From Saccharomycopsis fibuligera x Saccharomycopsis cf. fibuligera (lineage: Eukaryota > Ascomycota > Saccharomycetes > Ascoideales > Saccharomycopsidaceae), in assembly GCA_001936135.1 (NCBI GenBank), contig CP012811.1, forward strand, positions 434,001 to 498,000: a stretch of DNA of 64,000 nt. Reading direction: 5' to 3'. How positions within the stretch are numbered: position 1 is the first letter of the stretch; each line of letters opens with the position of its first letter. Both the position numbers and the translations under genes were made by a program. The notes under the pieces are model-generated. The model did no database searches and was not told where the DNA came from. It saw only the letters and a list, made by a program, of their open reading frames with translations. Shown piece after piece: positions 30,769 through 41,659 of this stretch.

Positions 30769-32760
30769 ATGGTCTCCTCTCCGGCAAACCCAACCAGGAA
30801 AGTCCCCTGGAACAAGATCACAAACGAGCAGGACCCGCTCCGCATCGCCGTCCTTGGAGGCAACCAAGTGGGCAAGTCGTCCTTCATCACGAAACTACAG
30901 TCCGGAATCTTCCAGGAAACGTACTATCCCACTAGCGACTTCACCACCACTTTGCTCAAGTTCAAGCCAATCTTGAAAAAATCGCGTTTGATTCTAGATG
31001 AGCTTGCCAATTCTAGCAGCTTGAACTACTTGATCAATGAAGCCAACAATATTGTCCTTTCCTCTAATCTTGCTCATGCGTTTGCCAAAAATGATGCTTT
31101 TGATGTATCCTTAACTCACGAACGGCTCAATGAGCTGAACTACAATAACGAAAAACTAGCCAAGTTGGTAAACAAACTGAAACTATCGCCTTCTGCACCG
31201 GATTTGCAAATCCAGTCGGATCTTTATGCTTATTATTACGCTAATTTTCAAGATACCGATGATTACACTTATAATTCCCCCATTGACGACTACTATAAGC
31301 CATTGCTAATTACCAACTCTTCCACTACAATCAAAAACAGTAACGCATTGTTGTCTGCAGTGCCCACAAACGTGTCCACTAACTCGTTCAAAACAGCAAT
31401 CTCCGGGTTCTCATCAAGCAGCAGTTCGTCATTGAATGCCGTACAATCTCACGCATCAAGAATCTCCAATCACTATCAAGTTGCCAATCCCAACGGCAAT
31501 AGCTACTTGAGCCCCCGCCCCTACCACCACCAACAAAACAACAACAGCAACAGCAATGAGAAAAACCTCCAATTTCAAATCCCACTGATTTCGCCAATCT
31601 TGATTGAAATGGTAGACACTCCAACATTCAACCCTAGCCTAATTGTCCCATTTCTAGAATTATCCCTAGGCGCAAGAATTGGTGAAGAATATTTGCACAA
31701 CTTGGCTAATGATCCAAGATTGCCTATTGCCACGAGGCCAATGCTCGTTGGGTCGGGAGCCGGGGAGTTGAATGGGAGCATTGATGGCTATGTTTTGATG
31801 TACTCAGCAGTGCCGAACTTGAATCCTCCGGCGTACCAGGAAATTGCATCTGCTTTGCCAAACAATGCAAATAGTTCTTATTCTCATTTGCCTTCCTCGT
31901 CATCAGCATCATCATCATCGTCAGGGCCATCATCATCATCATCATTATCATTATCAGCATCTCTGATTGAGAATAACCTCACACAGGGCCAGCGAAGCGG
32001 TAGCCCGCTCCCCGATCACAGTTCTTTTGAATTGCTACACAAGATGAGATCAGTAATTTTTGAAGGATGGAAAAGTTACAAGCTATACTTGAAGCAGTAT
32101 CAAACAAGATCAGAAACCGATGCATTTTCCATCACCTCATCTATAAAACACCTTTGGAAAGTGAATAAACAGCAACAAAAGGATCGGAAATTAGAAAAGG
32201 AAAAAGAAGCGTCTGCGAATGCAAGCTCCAATAGTTCGTCACCGTCCAATTTAAACAACCCAAGCAATTTGGGTCACGGATCAGTCTCTGAACCAATAGT
32301 TGATGAGGAGCCAGTATCCTCAAACCAAAACTCTCAAAGTCAATCACAATCACAATCACAACCACAGCAACAACACAAATCTTCAAGACCTAGCCTCTTT
32401 GGCAAGTCTTCATCAACCTCGACCTCATCTGCCAAAAACTCCTCCAGCAAATCAAAACACAGCAAACACAGAAAGCACCACAGGTCCCAACAGGACGACC
32501 TCGACCTCTCCATCCCGCGCAAGGATCTCGAGTTCAAAATTGACATAAAGGACGATGAGGTCCCCAGCATCATCATCATCTGCACCCACGTCAAAGACTT
32601 CCGAGCAAGCCCGGTGCTCATCGCCAATGGCAAAGAGTTGGCCAAGCTGTGGAACTGCTGCTTTATCTCAATGGACACAGAGCCCGGTTTTGCGGTTGAG
32701 GAAGGGCTTGCTTTGTTGGTTAGGGAGATTGTTGAGCGGAGAAAGGCAAAGAGGCGGTGA
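30769..32760 (+). CDS. Degenerate Ras-like G-domain protein with two large inserts
   Basis: 663 residues. The P-loop GGNQVGKS at 30-37 is intact and is followed by ETYYPTSDFT, like the Ras switch I stretch. The G3 position reads VDTPTF (about 282-287) instead of DTAGQ, so the catalytic Gln is missing. DGYVLMYSAV (about 336) matches the Ras DGFLLVYSI strand. G4 reads CTHVKD (about 605-610) instead of NKxD, and G5 reads FISMD. Inserts of about 200 and 250 residues, rich in Ser and Asn, split the fold. A CUG codon at 627, in LAK-x-WNCCF, falls where Ras has serine. The ATG at 30769 is the first in frame. There is no C-terminal CAAX box; the tail is basic (RRKAKRR). It may bind nucleotide without hydrolysing it. 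No named orthologue is recognised. Confidence 0.68.
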   Translation: MVSSPANPTRKVPWNKITNEQDPLRIAVLGGNQVGKSSFITKLQSGIFQETYYPTSDFTTTLLKFKPILKKSRLILDELANSSSLNYLINEANNIVLSSNLAHAFAKNDAFDVSLTHERLNELNYNNEKLAKLVNKLKLSPSAPDLQIQSDLYAYYYANFQDTDDYTYNSPIDDYYKPLLITNSSTTIKNSNALLSAVPTNVSTNSFKTAISGFSSSSSSSLNAVQSHASRISNHYQVANPNGNSYLSPRPYHHQQNNNSNSNEKNLQFQIPLISPILIEMVDTPTFNPSLIVPFLELSLGARIGEEYLHNLANDPRLPIATRPMLVGSGAGELNGSIDGYVLMYSAVPNLNPPAYQEIASALPNNANSSYSHLPSSSSASSSSSGPSSSSSLSLSASLIENNLTQGQRSGSPLPDHSSFELLHKMRSVIFEGWKSYKLYLKQYQTRSETDAFSITSSIKHLWKVNKQQQKDRKLEKEKEASANASSNSSSPSNLNNPSNLGHGSVSEPIVDEEPVSSNQNSQSQSQSQSQPQQQHKSSRPSLFGKSSSTSTSSAKNSSSKSKHSKHRKHHRSQQDDLDLSIPRKDLEFKIDIKDDEVPSIIIICTHVKDFRASPVLIANGKELAKLWNCCFISMDTEPGFAVEEGLALLVREIVERRKAKRR

Positions 32761-33275
32761 GCAATGTCATGCCAGAGCTTCAAGAGAAAGAAAATTTTTT
32801 TCTTTTTTTTTTTTTGTTAATTTAGAGATTTTCAATTTTCACCTCTAATTCCAATCCACAATCAACTCATCTAACCGATATATTCAACAACCAATCTTTC
32901 AAACAATACAGTTTATGCATATAACCACATATTATAATACCCAAAGTTTTCATTAACTTCCGCATTCTTCCATTTTACTCTGTTCGTTTTGTTTAGTTTG
33001 CCTTTATCTCTTTTTTCAGTTTTCTTGACCTTTTGCTTTTTTTTTTTTTTTTTTTTTGCTTCAGTTCAGTTCATTTCATTTCATTTCGCTTTCCAGATTT
33101 TAGTATGCATTTTTTATCTTGCTAGAAATTCAGAAACTTCTTCACTAAACCACAACATTTCTCATGATTCTTTACGCAAATTATTATCATCACTATCTAT
33201 AATATCATTTGATTTATATATCGATTTTATAATTTTTGTACATACTTCATCAATATACCTCAAACTACACCTTAT
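32761..33275. other. Convergent intergenic region
   Basis: T-rich 3' flanks of two genes, with T runs near 32805-32814 and 33037-33058. No gene is seen. Confidence 0.5.
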
Positions 33276-35770
33276 TTTATAGCAACGCTATGGTGACTTT
33301 TTTATTTCTAATTGATGCATAACATTCAACAAGTTTTGGTTTCGAAGCGCATAATTCTTCAATTTATAACACATAAACATTTCAACATGGAATCCAGTAA
33401 AAAGTTGCAGATTGCGTTTTAACTCTTTCAAATTCAATGAATGCATGTCAACATCTTCAAAATATTTTTCAATAATTGCTGGCGGTTTGATATATTCAAC
33501 CGGGATCTATATTTTTGTTAGATTTTGAAAGGAAAGGAATAAAAAAAATAAAAAAATAAAAAAAAATTGAATGAACTCATTGTCGAAATATTACTTACTA
33601 CTTGATCGTCGGATTCCAGTTGTTTAGCATAAGTCATTGCCTGCAATGTTAGTTGTTGTTATTTCTTCTTCAATACCGAAATTATACACTTACACATGAA
33701 TAAAGATACCGCATTATTTCCGTTATATCTTCTGTTTTACTAGTATCATAAAGATGGATATTATGATTAAGGGTTTGCCAAAAAAGTGTTTGAAAAAGTG
33801 TAACTAGTTTTTCGTTAAGCATATACGAATTGCTGAAAAATCCAACCAACTTTCTTAGAATAAACTTGGAAAAAGTCTTGTTCTGGTTAAACTCTAATGG
33901 ATGAACAACATATGGGTTGCCGTAAAATTTGGCATAGTAAGCATTCATTTCACATAGTTTGTAAAAGAACTTTTTGATGGTTGAATCTCTAAGGCCCTCA
34001 TGACGTGTTGCTTCACTTAATGCGCAACTTTTTACACGAAGCAGCCCAAATTCTTCAGTACAAGTTGCTTGCGGATTAGGGTCAGGTGCAAGCCCAACAT
34101 CAAAAAATAAAACTTGACCAAACTTGAATGCAAATTCCGGGTTGGTTATCAATGTTCCAGCAAACCTCATGGTAAAAATTTCAAGTTTTTGTAATTCAAC
34201 TGTGTCTAAACATTTTTCAGAATCTGTCGCCAAGGTGTCATCCAAAAGTTGTAAAAAATATCCATCTTGATGCAAAAGCTTATTTTGCAATAAATCTTCA
34301 AAATGGCTTGCATGGGGAAACAAGTAAATGACTATAAGTGAATGCAAAACAATAACTTTATAAGCGTATTTGTTTGACGATGTTCCAATCTTAAATTGTT
34401 CAGCAATTCTATCAAAAACATTTTCAAACTTCTTGTACAATAGCACTTTAACTTTTTCATCTTTGCATGAAATCAATAACCCACTAACAAAAAGTAAATA
34501 TTCGGAAAAACTAGCAAGGCTACCATCCAAAGTAACTTTTGAAGGTCCTCCACGTACTAAATCATCAATACAAGGCTCAATATCGGGATCATAACAACAT
34601 TGGTTGAAAAAGGAAAATAAACCATTCATGACGGTACTAGTCAAATCACTCATAATTATCCAGTTAGCAATGATTTCACTTTTATTGGCAAGAGATACGA
34701 TTTTCTTGATTACACCCTGGGATGTAATCAATAATTTTGGTTCATCGCTAAAAATATGCTCTTTGGCTAAGTCATAAAGAGGAAAATAGCTATCAAAAGC
34801 ATAATTCGTCTGTGAGCTGATTATTTGACATTTGTTTAGCATCATCATCACATCTGGTTCTGGTGGCGTATTATTGGTAAACCAATTTTCAAAAATAAAA
34901 ATCACTGATGAGGAAATGTCTGACAATCGGTACAAAAATGCGAATATGCTTAGTGTGTTGGTGTTTGCATATTTACGATATCTTGTTAGTGAAACTAGAA
35001 ATAAATTGAGGCACTTGCTGATCTGCATAAAACATCTGTTTTGGGCAAAGTGATTGAGACACTCCTGCTCAATAAAGTCATCAATTGAATCGAATTCATT
35101 ATCGTTAAAAACATTGATCGCATCGTTGTTATCATTCTTTTTCTCTAAAGCTAAAGGCTTGCTTTTGTTGGAGCTTTCAATGTATGCTTGCTTGATGTCC
35201 TGAGTAGCTACCGAAACAATATCCTTAAACTCCTTAACTTTAACGATGCAATATAGTATCAAACTATCAAAAAGTGAGATTGGCTCGTGAAGAGATTTGG
35301 GAAACTCAACCCCTATAGTTGATACAAGTATTAGTACATCATTGTGCACCAACTTAATAATATCGTTTATGTTGCCTTTGCTAAAATGGAAATTAAGCTT
35401 TTCCAAACAGTGATAGAGCTCATCAGCATATACTCGCTAAAATAAGGAATGACAGGTTAGTTTCATAAAATTGCGGACCTAAACCTCAAAACAACCTAGT
35501 GCTTCTAAAAATAAAAATGTACGAAAAAAAGAAAAAAAAAGCAAAAAAATAAAGGTCTGTTGTGTTACTGACATCATGAATGTATGCAATAGACAGCACT
35601 TTAAGCTGACTAATTAGCGTCTCGTATTTGGAGAAGCCGAGAGCCGCTAGAGAAAATGAGGGTCTCCTCAAAAGACCAATGTTTTCGATATACTGAAGGT
35701 TATTTACAGTGGTGAACTGGTCCCATTGTACGGAAATTTCTTTTTTTATTTGCTCCTTATGCTCACTCAT
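33276..35770 (-). CDS. Four-exon gene, helical protein of unknown function
   Basis: I derive four coding exons on the minus strand: 35573-35770, 33694-35436, 33599-33640 and 33276-33506. They give 737 residues. Intron 1 has a weak GTCAGT donor but a good ACTAAC branch site and TTTTAG acceptor. Introns 2 and 3 have GTAAGT donors, CTAAC branch sites and CAG/TAG acceptors. All junctions are between codons, and the third exon is only 14 codons. The product is mainly helical with no clear motif, signal peptide or membrane segment, and has an acidic stretch near residue 155-185. I do not recognise the family. Three introns is unusual for a yeast gene, and the joined frame stays open throughout, which supports the model. 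Intron 1's donor is the weakest point. Confidence 0.7.
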
Positions 35771-36370
35771 CCTGGAATAAAGAATCGTTTTGTATTGAAT
35801 TGGGTCGGTTTGCCTTGCCCTTCCAAATCTTGTTCCTGAGAGTGTATATCACAATTTCTTGTGTGATTTGCAAGAAATGGAGACAAGAAGATAGAAAAAG
35901 GACCAAGACACACTGTTGCAACGCAACGGCTTCTCCTCTGAATGTGATGTCCACAAACTCAAAAAGGCGATGGCCTTCGAGGAAAATCCTTAAAACAAAA
36001 ACTGAATAATGCATGTTGAGGTAGTCTGCACATAGTGCATATCATATTGCTTCATCCTGCTTTTTCTAGCAGCATATTGCCGCATGTGTTTGTTGGTTAA
36101 AAATCATCACCAAAAGTCTTGTTTCTCAGTATAAATTGACCTTTGTTTGGCTTGTTGTCTTTGCAGAGCAAATACAAAAATTACTTGCTCAGTGGGAAAT
36201 ACGTTGCTTAGCGGCTGCCATATAAGCACTTAAGAGAGGAAATTAGGAATAACATCCCAACTCAAAGAACTATAACTGTAATCAAAGTGTATAAGCGCCT
36301 AAATTCTCATATTTCGCTTGTTCCTCTTAACATTTTGGTAAATTTTGCGCGGATCAATTTCTCTTTCAAC
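35771..36370. promoter_or_regulatory. Divergent promoter, four-exon gene and KAR4
   Basis: 600 bases between two divergent start codons. No gene is seen. The frame upstream of KAR4 is open for 28 codons but has no ATG. TATA-like TATAAATT lies at 36131. Confidence 0.5.
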
Positions 36371-37726
36371 ATGGCTTACCATTCAACTGAACAACTTTAC
36401 CAACCCAGTTATAACCAGCAAATGGCTAGATACATTAATCGAAAATCGCAACAAAGAAGCATATCTTCCTCACAGTCACCTTTACATGTTAGCCGCTCAG
36501 CTTATAAGCTGCAAAATGATCACTATAATCACAACAATAATGAACAATCATTGATAGCGCTTAACAACAACCAAATCATCGCTAACAGCTCAAACTTACA
36601 AAGAAACAGCAGAAACAATACTAATCATCAAAATTATACTTACAACAGCAGAAACAGCAACAATACTAGCAACAACAATAGTAATAATAACAGATTCACC
36701 TCAACATCAAGCATCATTTCTCAACCTTCGTTATACCCAGAATCATACCAAAAATACTACGAGGCCTTCAACTTACAAAACAACGATTATTCCAACAATT
36801 ATATCCATACCAATGGTGATTTACCAACCAACTATATTCGTAATGTTGAAAATCCAGTGGACGGATACCCAAAACTTCAACGGCTTCATGACTTGAAGGC
36901 GGAGAATAACAAAAATGCCTTCCCACGGCCCTTTGGATGTCGTGTTGATCCAGACAAGATGGTACAAACGTTGCATTCTTGGATCAACAAGCATAATTTG
37001 CTGTTTGATACCATCATGGTTGGTTCATTGACAGAAAACCAATTTGTTTTACCTATTCTTACCCAGTTACCTATAGATAAACTTTGTTCTAAGCCCGGGT
37101 TCCTTTATATTTGGGGCTCTAGCCACAAAATGAATGAACTCACAAATTTACTAAACCGCACCACAATAGCCAACGGAAATGCAGCAGGAGGTAATAGCTT
37201 TGCAAACGGCGGGAGTGGCGGGACCGGTAATGGACAAAGCATCTGGAGCAAGAAATTCCGACGCAGTGAAGAGCTAGTCTTCACCACCAGTGATAGCTCA
37301 GCCAACCACCAACCTGATCAAGATGATAACTCACTATTTCGCGAAAAGCAATGGCATTGTTGCATGTGCATCACCGGCACAGTACGTCGAGCAGTTGATG
37401 GCCACCTCATCAATTGTAACGTCAACACCGATTTGAAGATTCAAGATGACGAAGAAACCAGTAATCCAAGTTCTGTTCCTGACTCATTATATAAAGTGGC
37501 AGAAAATTTTAGCTCAGGTAATAGAAGACTTCATATTATTCCATCAAGAACAGGTTATGAAAACCCAGTGAAACTTAGACCTGGCTGGGTTATTATGAGT
37601 CCAGACGTTTTACTCGATAATTTTGACCCAGAAGTTTTTAAAAAGGAAATAAAACAACAAGGGTACAATGTACCTCAGCACCCGGAAATTGAACTTTTGA
37701 GACCAAAAAGTCCAAATCAGAATTAG
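36371..37726 (+). CDS. KAR4: Karyogamy factor Kar4, MT-A70 family (METTL14-like)
   Basis: 451 residues; S. cerevisiae Kar4 has 335. Kar4 works with Ste12 in mating gene expression and is part of the yeast mRNA m6A writer complex with Ime4. The first 190 residues are N/Q/S-rich and disordered, which explains the extra length. The MT-A70 fold follows with FDTIMVGSL, PGFLYIWGSS, then RRSEELV, HCCMCITGTVRRAVDGH, GNRRLHIIP and RPGWVIMS. The catalytic DPPW of Ime4/METTL3 is not present; the corresponding place reads VGSLT, as expected for a non-catalytic METTL14-type partner. A G/N-rich insert splits the fold around residues 255-280. The chosen ATG is the first in frame. Confidence 0.88.
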   Translation: MAYHSTEQLYQPSYNQQMARYINRKSQQRSISSSQSPLHVSRSAYKLQNDHYNHNNNEQSLIALNNNQIIANSSNLQRNSRNNTNHQNYTYNSRNSNNTSNNNSNNNRFTSTSSIISQPSLYPESYQKYYEAFNLQNNDYSNNYIHTNGDLPTNYIRNVENPVDGYPKLQRLHDLKAENNKNAFPRPFGCRVDPDKMVQTLHSWINKHNLLFDTIMVGSLTENQFVLPILTQLPIDKLCSKPGFLYIWGSSHKMNELTNLLNRTTIANGNAAGGNSFANGGSGGTGNGQSIWSKKFRRSEELVFTTSDSSANHQPDQDDNSLFREKQWHCCMCITGTVRRAVDGHLINCNVNTDLKIQDDEETSNPSSVPDSLYKVAENFSSGNRRLHIIPSRTGYENPVKLRPGWVIMSPDVLLDNFDPEVFKKEIKQQGYNVPQHPEIELLRPKSPNQN

Positions 37727-38012
37727 CTTTACGATCTTCAATGAATTGCTGCATTTTTTTTTTTTTGTTTTTTGTTTTTTTTTGTTTTTTTTGTTTTTCG
37801 GGGCTTCATTTTATTGCGTTTTCATGAGGGGTCTTTGCATTTTGTACTTTATGTTGCTACACAGTTGTTGTGCTTTTGTAGAAAATTTCTTTTCTTTAAA
37901 TATTGCTATCTCTTTATCATATAAATCACAGGGTTTTAGATTATAATGAATAAATTATATAAACAGTGCTCGAGCATTACAGAAGTAAACTTAAAATAAG
38001 AACTAATGGTCT
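37727..38012. other. Short convergent 3' flank
   Basis: T-rich sequence after the KAR4 stop (T runs at 37756-37800). No gene is seen. Confidence 0.5.
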
Positions 38013-39627
38013 CTAAAAGAAAACCACAAATGGTGCACTCAACAAAACGAAGATCATGCCATAGGAGAACGAAAGGGCACTTCCACTTGACTTATCAACC
38101 TTTTTGATTCCATTTCCATTTGCATTACCAGTAGCTGTTTGCCCATTATTTTCATATGTTTCTGACTTAGTTAATGTACCTTCCAAATTATTGACATCAT
38201 AATTAATGACTTCCTTCTTGTCACCAGCAGAACAAACAATGTTACCACCACGAATAATCAAATTGTTTGTGTCAGTCCATTTACTACAATCCATAGCATT
38301 TGATTGAGACTTGATCAACGCACTTCCCTTAACAAGCTGAAGTTTAGCAAATACTGCTTCTTTGAAATCACCAACAAATTGGATAGCACCTCCAATCACT
38401 TTCAATTTTGGAAAGAAATTTATTTTGTCAATATTAGTGTTGTTGGAAACCATCAAACCACCACCAATTTCAGAGACAGATGGGAAATCAACGTCTTTCA
38501 AGTTGAGGTTCTGAATAATACTCAAAGTTCCGCCAATAGATTTTAACTTTGGAACTTTTAATTGCTGAAAGTAGTTTTCATAAAATTTGGCAGAGCCAGA
38601 GATTTCTTTAATTGCTGATAAATCCAAAAATGTGACATCCCTTATAGTCAAGTTGCTAACGGTTTCCAATGCTGGAAATTGAGCTTGCGTATTTCTTGCA
38701 TTTGCAGAAATCAACAAACCATCAGTGATTTCCTGAACGTTTGAAGAAATAGTCTCTAAAAATCTATTGTTATTCAAATCAAGAGATTTAAGTGATTTTA
38801 CTTTCTCCTTCAAGCTGAATCCTACTAAAGAGGTATCAGAAATTATAATACTTTGAATTTTATCTAAACCAGCATCAAACCCAATGGTACTCAAAATTGA
38901 AAAGATTTTCCAGTCGATGGTTTCTACAGTTTTTAAATATGGAAAACTGATAGAAGTTAAAGAAGTCAACTCCTTCAAGATGAATTCCTTACCGATGGAT
39001 GACAAGTTCGGAGCGCTGATTCTAACCAAGTTTGAAACATTTTGAATCTTCAAGCTACCACCAATACCAGCTAATGAGCCCAAGTCTAAGACTGGGTCTT
39101 GAAAGTCTTCAATAACAATACTTCCGGAGATGTAAGGACACTCTTTCGTCAACTTGAAAATATCACCCATATGATGAGCACGGTATTGATTTTTAGTACA
39201 AGCAGGATTGACAGGCTCTTTTTCAAACTCTTCGGAGGGTTCAATATGCTCTGTACCGTTACTAGATAAAGAAATACTTCTAACAGCATCTTTTGGCAGT
39301 TAGTATCAAATATATACAAAAAAAGAAAACCTTATTATTTATAAATAATTTAAAAGTAGAGTTATACTTACCAATACCACTCTTGGCCTTGTTAGTGATT
39401 TTGTCGACAATACCAGTACTACCTTGGCTTTGAAGCTGTTGCTTAATAGCTGGAACAATTTTTCCGGTTTGGCTACCGACCTTGCTTACGGACTCTTCAG
39501 CATTGTCGATAAGGCTATTGACATTCTCGGTGATACCACTGTCTTTGTGAAGTTCGGCACCCAATGCACCGCTAAGAGAAACTGCACCATATATCAAAGA
39601 GTGCAAAAGATAATAAGGAAACCTCAT
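38013..39627 (-). CDS. ECM331: GPI-anchored cell-wall protein of the Ecm33 family, one intron
   Basis: Two coding exons on the minus strand, 39372-39627 and 38013-39289, give 510 residues. The donor is GTAAGT, the branch site TACTAAC, and the acceptor AAAAG only about ten bases later. The next AG would break the frame. A signal peptide (about 1-24) is followed by an extra helical segment (about 25-90). A receptor-L/leucine-rich-like region follows, with repeated strands such as IGGSLKIQN, SIGGTLSII and EIGGGLMVSNNT. DCSKW marks its end, as in the Ecm33 family. The tail has a Ser/Gly site and a hydrophobic end (FVLLSAPFVVFF), so GPI anchoring is likely. Ecm33 proteins support wall integrity. 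I judge Ecm331 more likely than Ecm33 itself, from memory of the family only. Confidence 0.8.
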
Positions 39628-40096
39628 TTTTTTATGGCCTTAGATCAATTATACCAAATTTGTTTAAACTTTTTCTAAAGTTTGCTTTTTTTGAAGTGAG
39701 TGTGTTGTTTAGCGTGGTGATTGGATCTAGCAATGAGTGTCTGAAAACGTATTTTATTTTATTATTATGTGTTCTGTTTGTTGTAATAAATAGCAAAGAA
39801 AAATATTTTTAGCTATGAGTGAAACAAGAGAAATAAAGAAAGATGCTTGTATGACATCAGTTTGTGGCGTGAAATTGATAAATGTATATTGTTAGTAAGG
39901 CAGTCTTTTGGTATTCATGTTTGTGCAACCGAGGCACAAATGTGGCATATGCATGCGCAGATGCATGTCCAACGATTTCCTACATGGTGACTATTTGAGT
40001 AATTCAAATCATAAAGAGAATTGTGGTAAATCGTATAGTTCATTAAAAAAGAAGAGAAAAATAGTAAACAACAAAACAAGAATAAATAGAGTCTGA
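39628..40096. promoter_or_regulatory. Promoter of the Ecm33-family gene and 3' flank of the kinase gene
   Basis: 469 bases between two minus-strand genes. A/T-rich; no gene seen. Confidence 0.45.
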
Positions 40097-41659
40097 TTAT
40101 ATAAGATTGTTTCTTTTTAAAACATTGATTCGTAACCATATTTCCTCAATGATGGCTTCACTCAATCCCACTTGCTGCTGCTCAAATTCTATAAATGTGC
40201 CCATTAGCTTAATGACCGCTTCTTTGGTATTTCTGGTTTTAGCTCTAGCCGCAACTCGTTTTAAACAATAAAGCATAATATCCCGTAAATAGTCTAAGGT
40301 AAACTCCTCTGTATTATCTCCTAGATCACCATTTAACAAAACATCTGGATCTCTTTTCACGTTTGGGCTCATATTGTCATTGGGAGTTGTTGCATTTGTT
40401 TGTGGTGACACAGATATTTTCGTCATTGGACTGCTTTTGCTACTTGATTTGTGATCACTAGGTGACACACCACAATTTTCTTTATCCTCTGAAGTTTCTT
40501 GAGTGCAATCTATCTGATCTTCATCTTCAACTTCTTCGGATTCCCACGTTTCATCTAGTAAGTCGTAATTATATGATTCAGGGCTGGAGCTTGAAGCCGG
40601 CTCTATCAATTTCGTAGTGAAACTCCATTTGAACTGATAATTATTATTGATATTGTTGTTACCAGTATATACTTGACGACTTAATGGACTTTTTGGATTT
40701 TTCACTGAAGAACCATGTTTTAGTGACCATTCTTCTTTGGCCTGGATAAGCGGAATCAAAGAAATATTTTTCTTGCAGTTCCTAATAAACCGGTGCTTCA
40801 AAAGCCAATCAGCCGAAGGACGTTTTGAAGGGTCCTTTATTAAACAATACTTGATAAATTCCTTAATGGAGTCTGAAAACTCTGCGCCAATTAATACCGG
40901 AGCAGGTCTTTTGGGAATTTGAAACAAAACTTTCATGGGATCATGCTTAGAATGTGGAGGTTTGCCCGTCACTAGCTCAATAGCGGTGATGCCAAGTGAC
41001 CAAATATCCGCTTTCTCATTGTAGCCATGTTTCCTGGTAATAACTTCAGGTGCCATCCAAAAAGGGGTACCGACAAATGTCTCCTTTTTAACATGAGTGG
41101 CTGTTATTTGGCCACTAACCCCGAAATCTGCCAATTTGACCTGACCATCCAACGTCAACAAAATATTTGCCGATTTAATATCACGATGAATCTTTTTCTC
41201 AGAATGTAAATACTGTAAACCCTTCAAGCAGTCTCTGATGATAAAACAGGTAACATCTTCACTAAGCTTTTTGTGACACTTGAGCAAATCCGAGCACGAT
41301 CCGGCTCCACAATACTCCATCGCAATCCACATTGTCACATCTTTCAAGTAGGTACCATAGTAATGTGTAATGTAAGGTGACCGTAATTGTGACAAAAATG
41401 CAATTTCTTGTACAAGAACTTTAATTTCATCCTCTGAATCCTCAAGGTTTATCATCTTAATAGCTACCACCATGTTTTTGTTTTTGTCCAATCTATTAAC
41501 GAAAAGAAAGTATAGTTAGTAAGACGTTTATTCACGAGCCAAATCATCTCTTTATCAAAACAAGTAGTGTTAAACTCACGCTTTGTAAACATCACCAAAG
41601 TTACCTCTTCCAATACAATCTTGGACAACAAAGCGATCGCCAGGATCAGCTTGACTCAT
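40097..41659 (-). CDS. Ste20-family GCK-III protein kinase (Sps1/Kic1-like), one intron
   Basis: Coding exons 41580-41659 and 40097-41492 give 491 residues. The donor is GTGAGT, the branch site TACTAAC and the acceptor AATAG. The split codon restores YKALDKNKN across the junction. The kinase domain starts almost at the N-terminus: GRGNFGDVYK (17-26), VAIK, IHRDIKSANIL, DFGVSG, GTPFWMAPE, ending near residue 255. All catalytic residues are present. The tail is Ser-rich and acidic, and its last 70 residues are helical. Its length equals S. cerevisiae Sps1 (490, spore wall), whereas S. cerevisiae Kic1 (RAM network, cell wall) is much longer. Either could be the orthologue. Confidence 0.9.
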
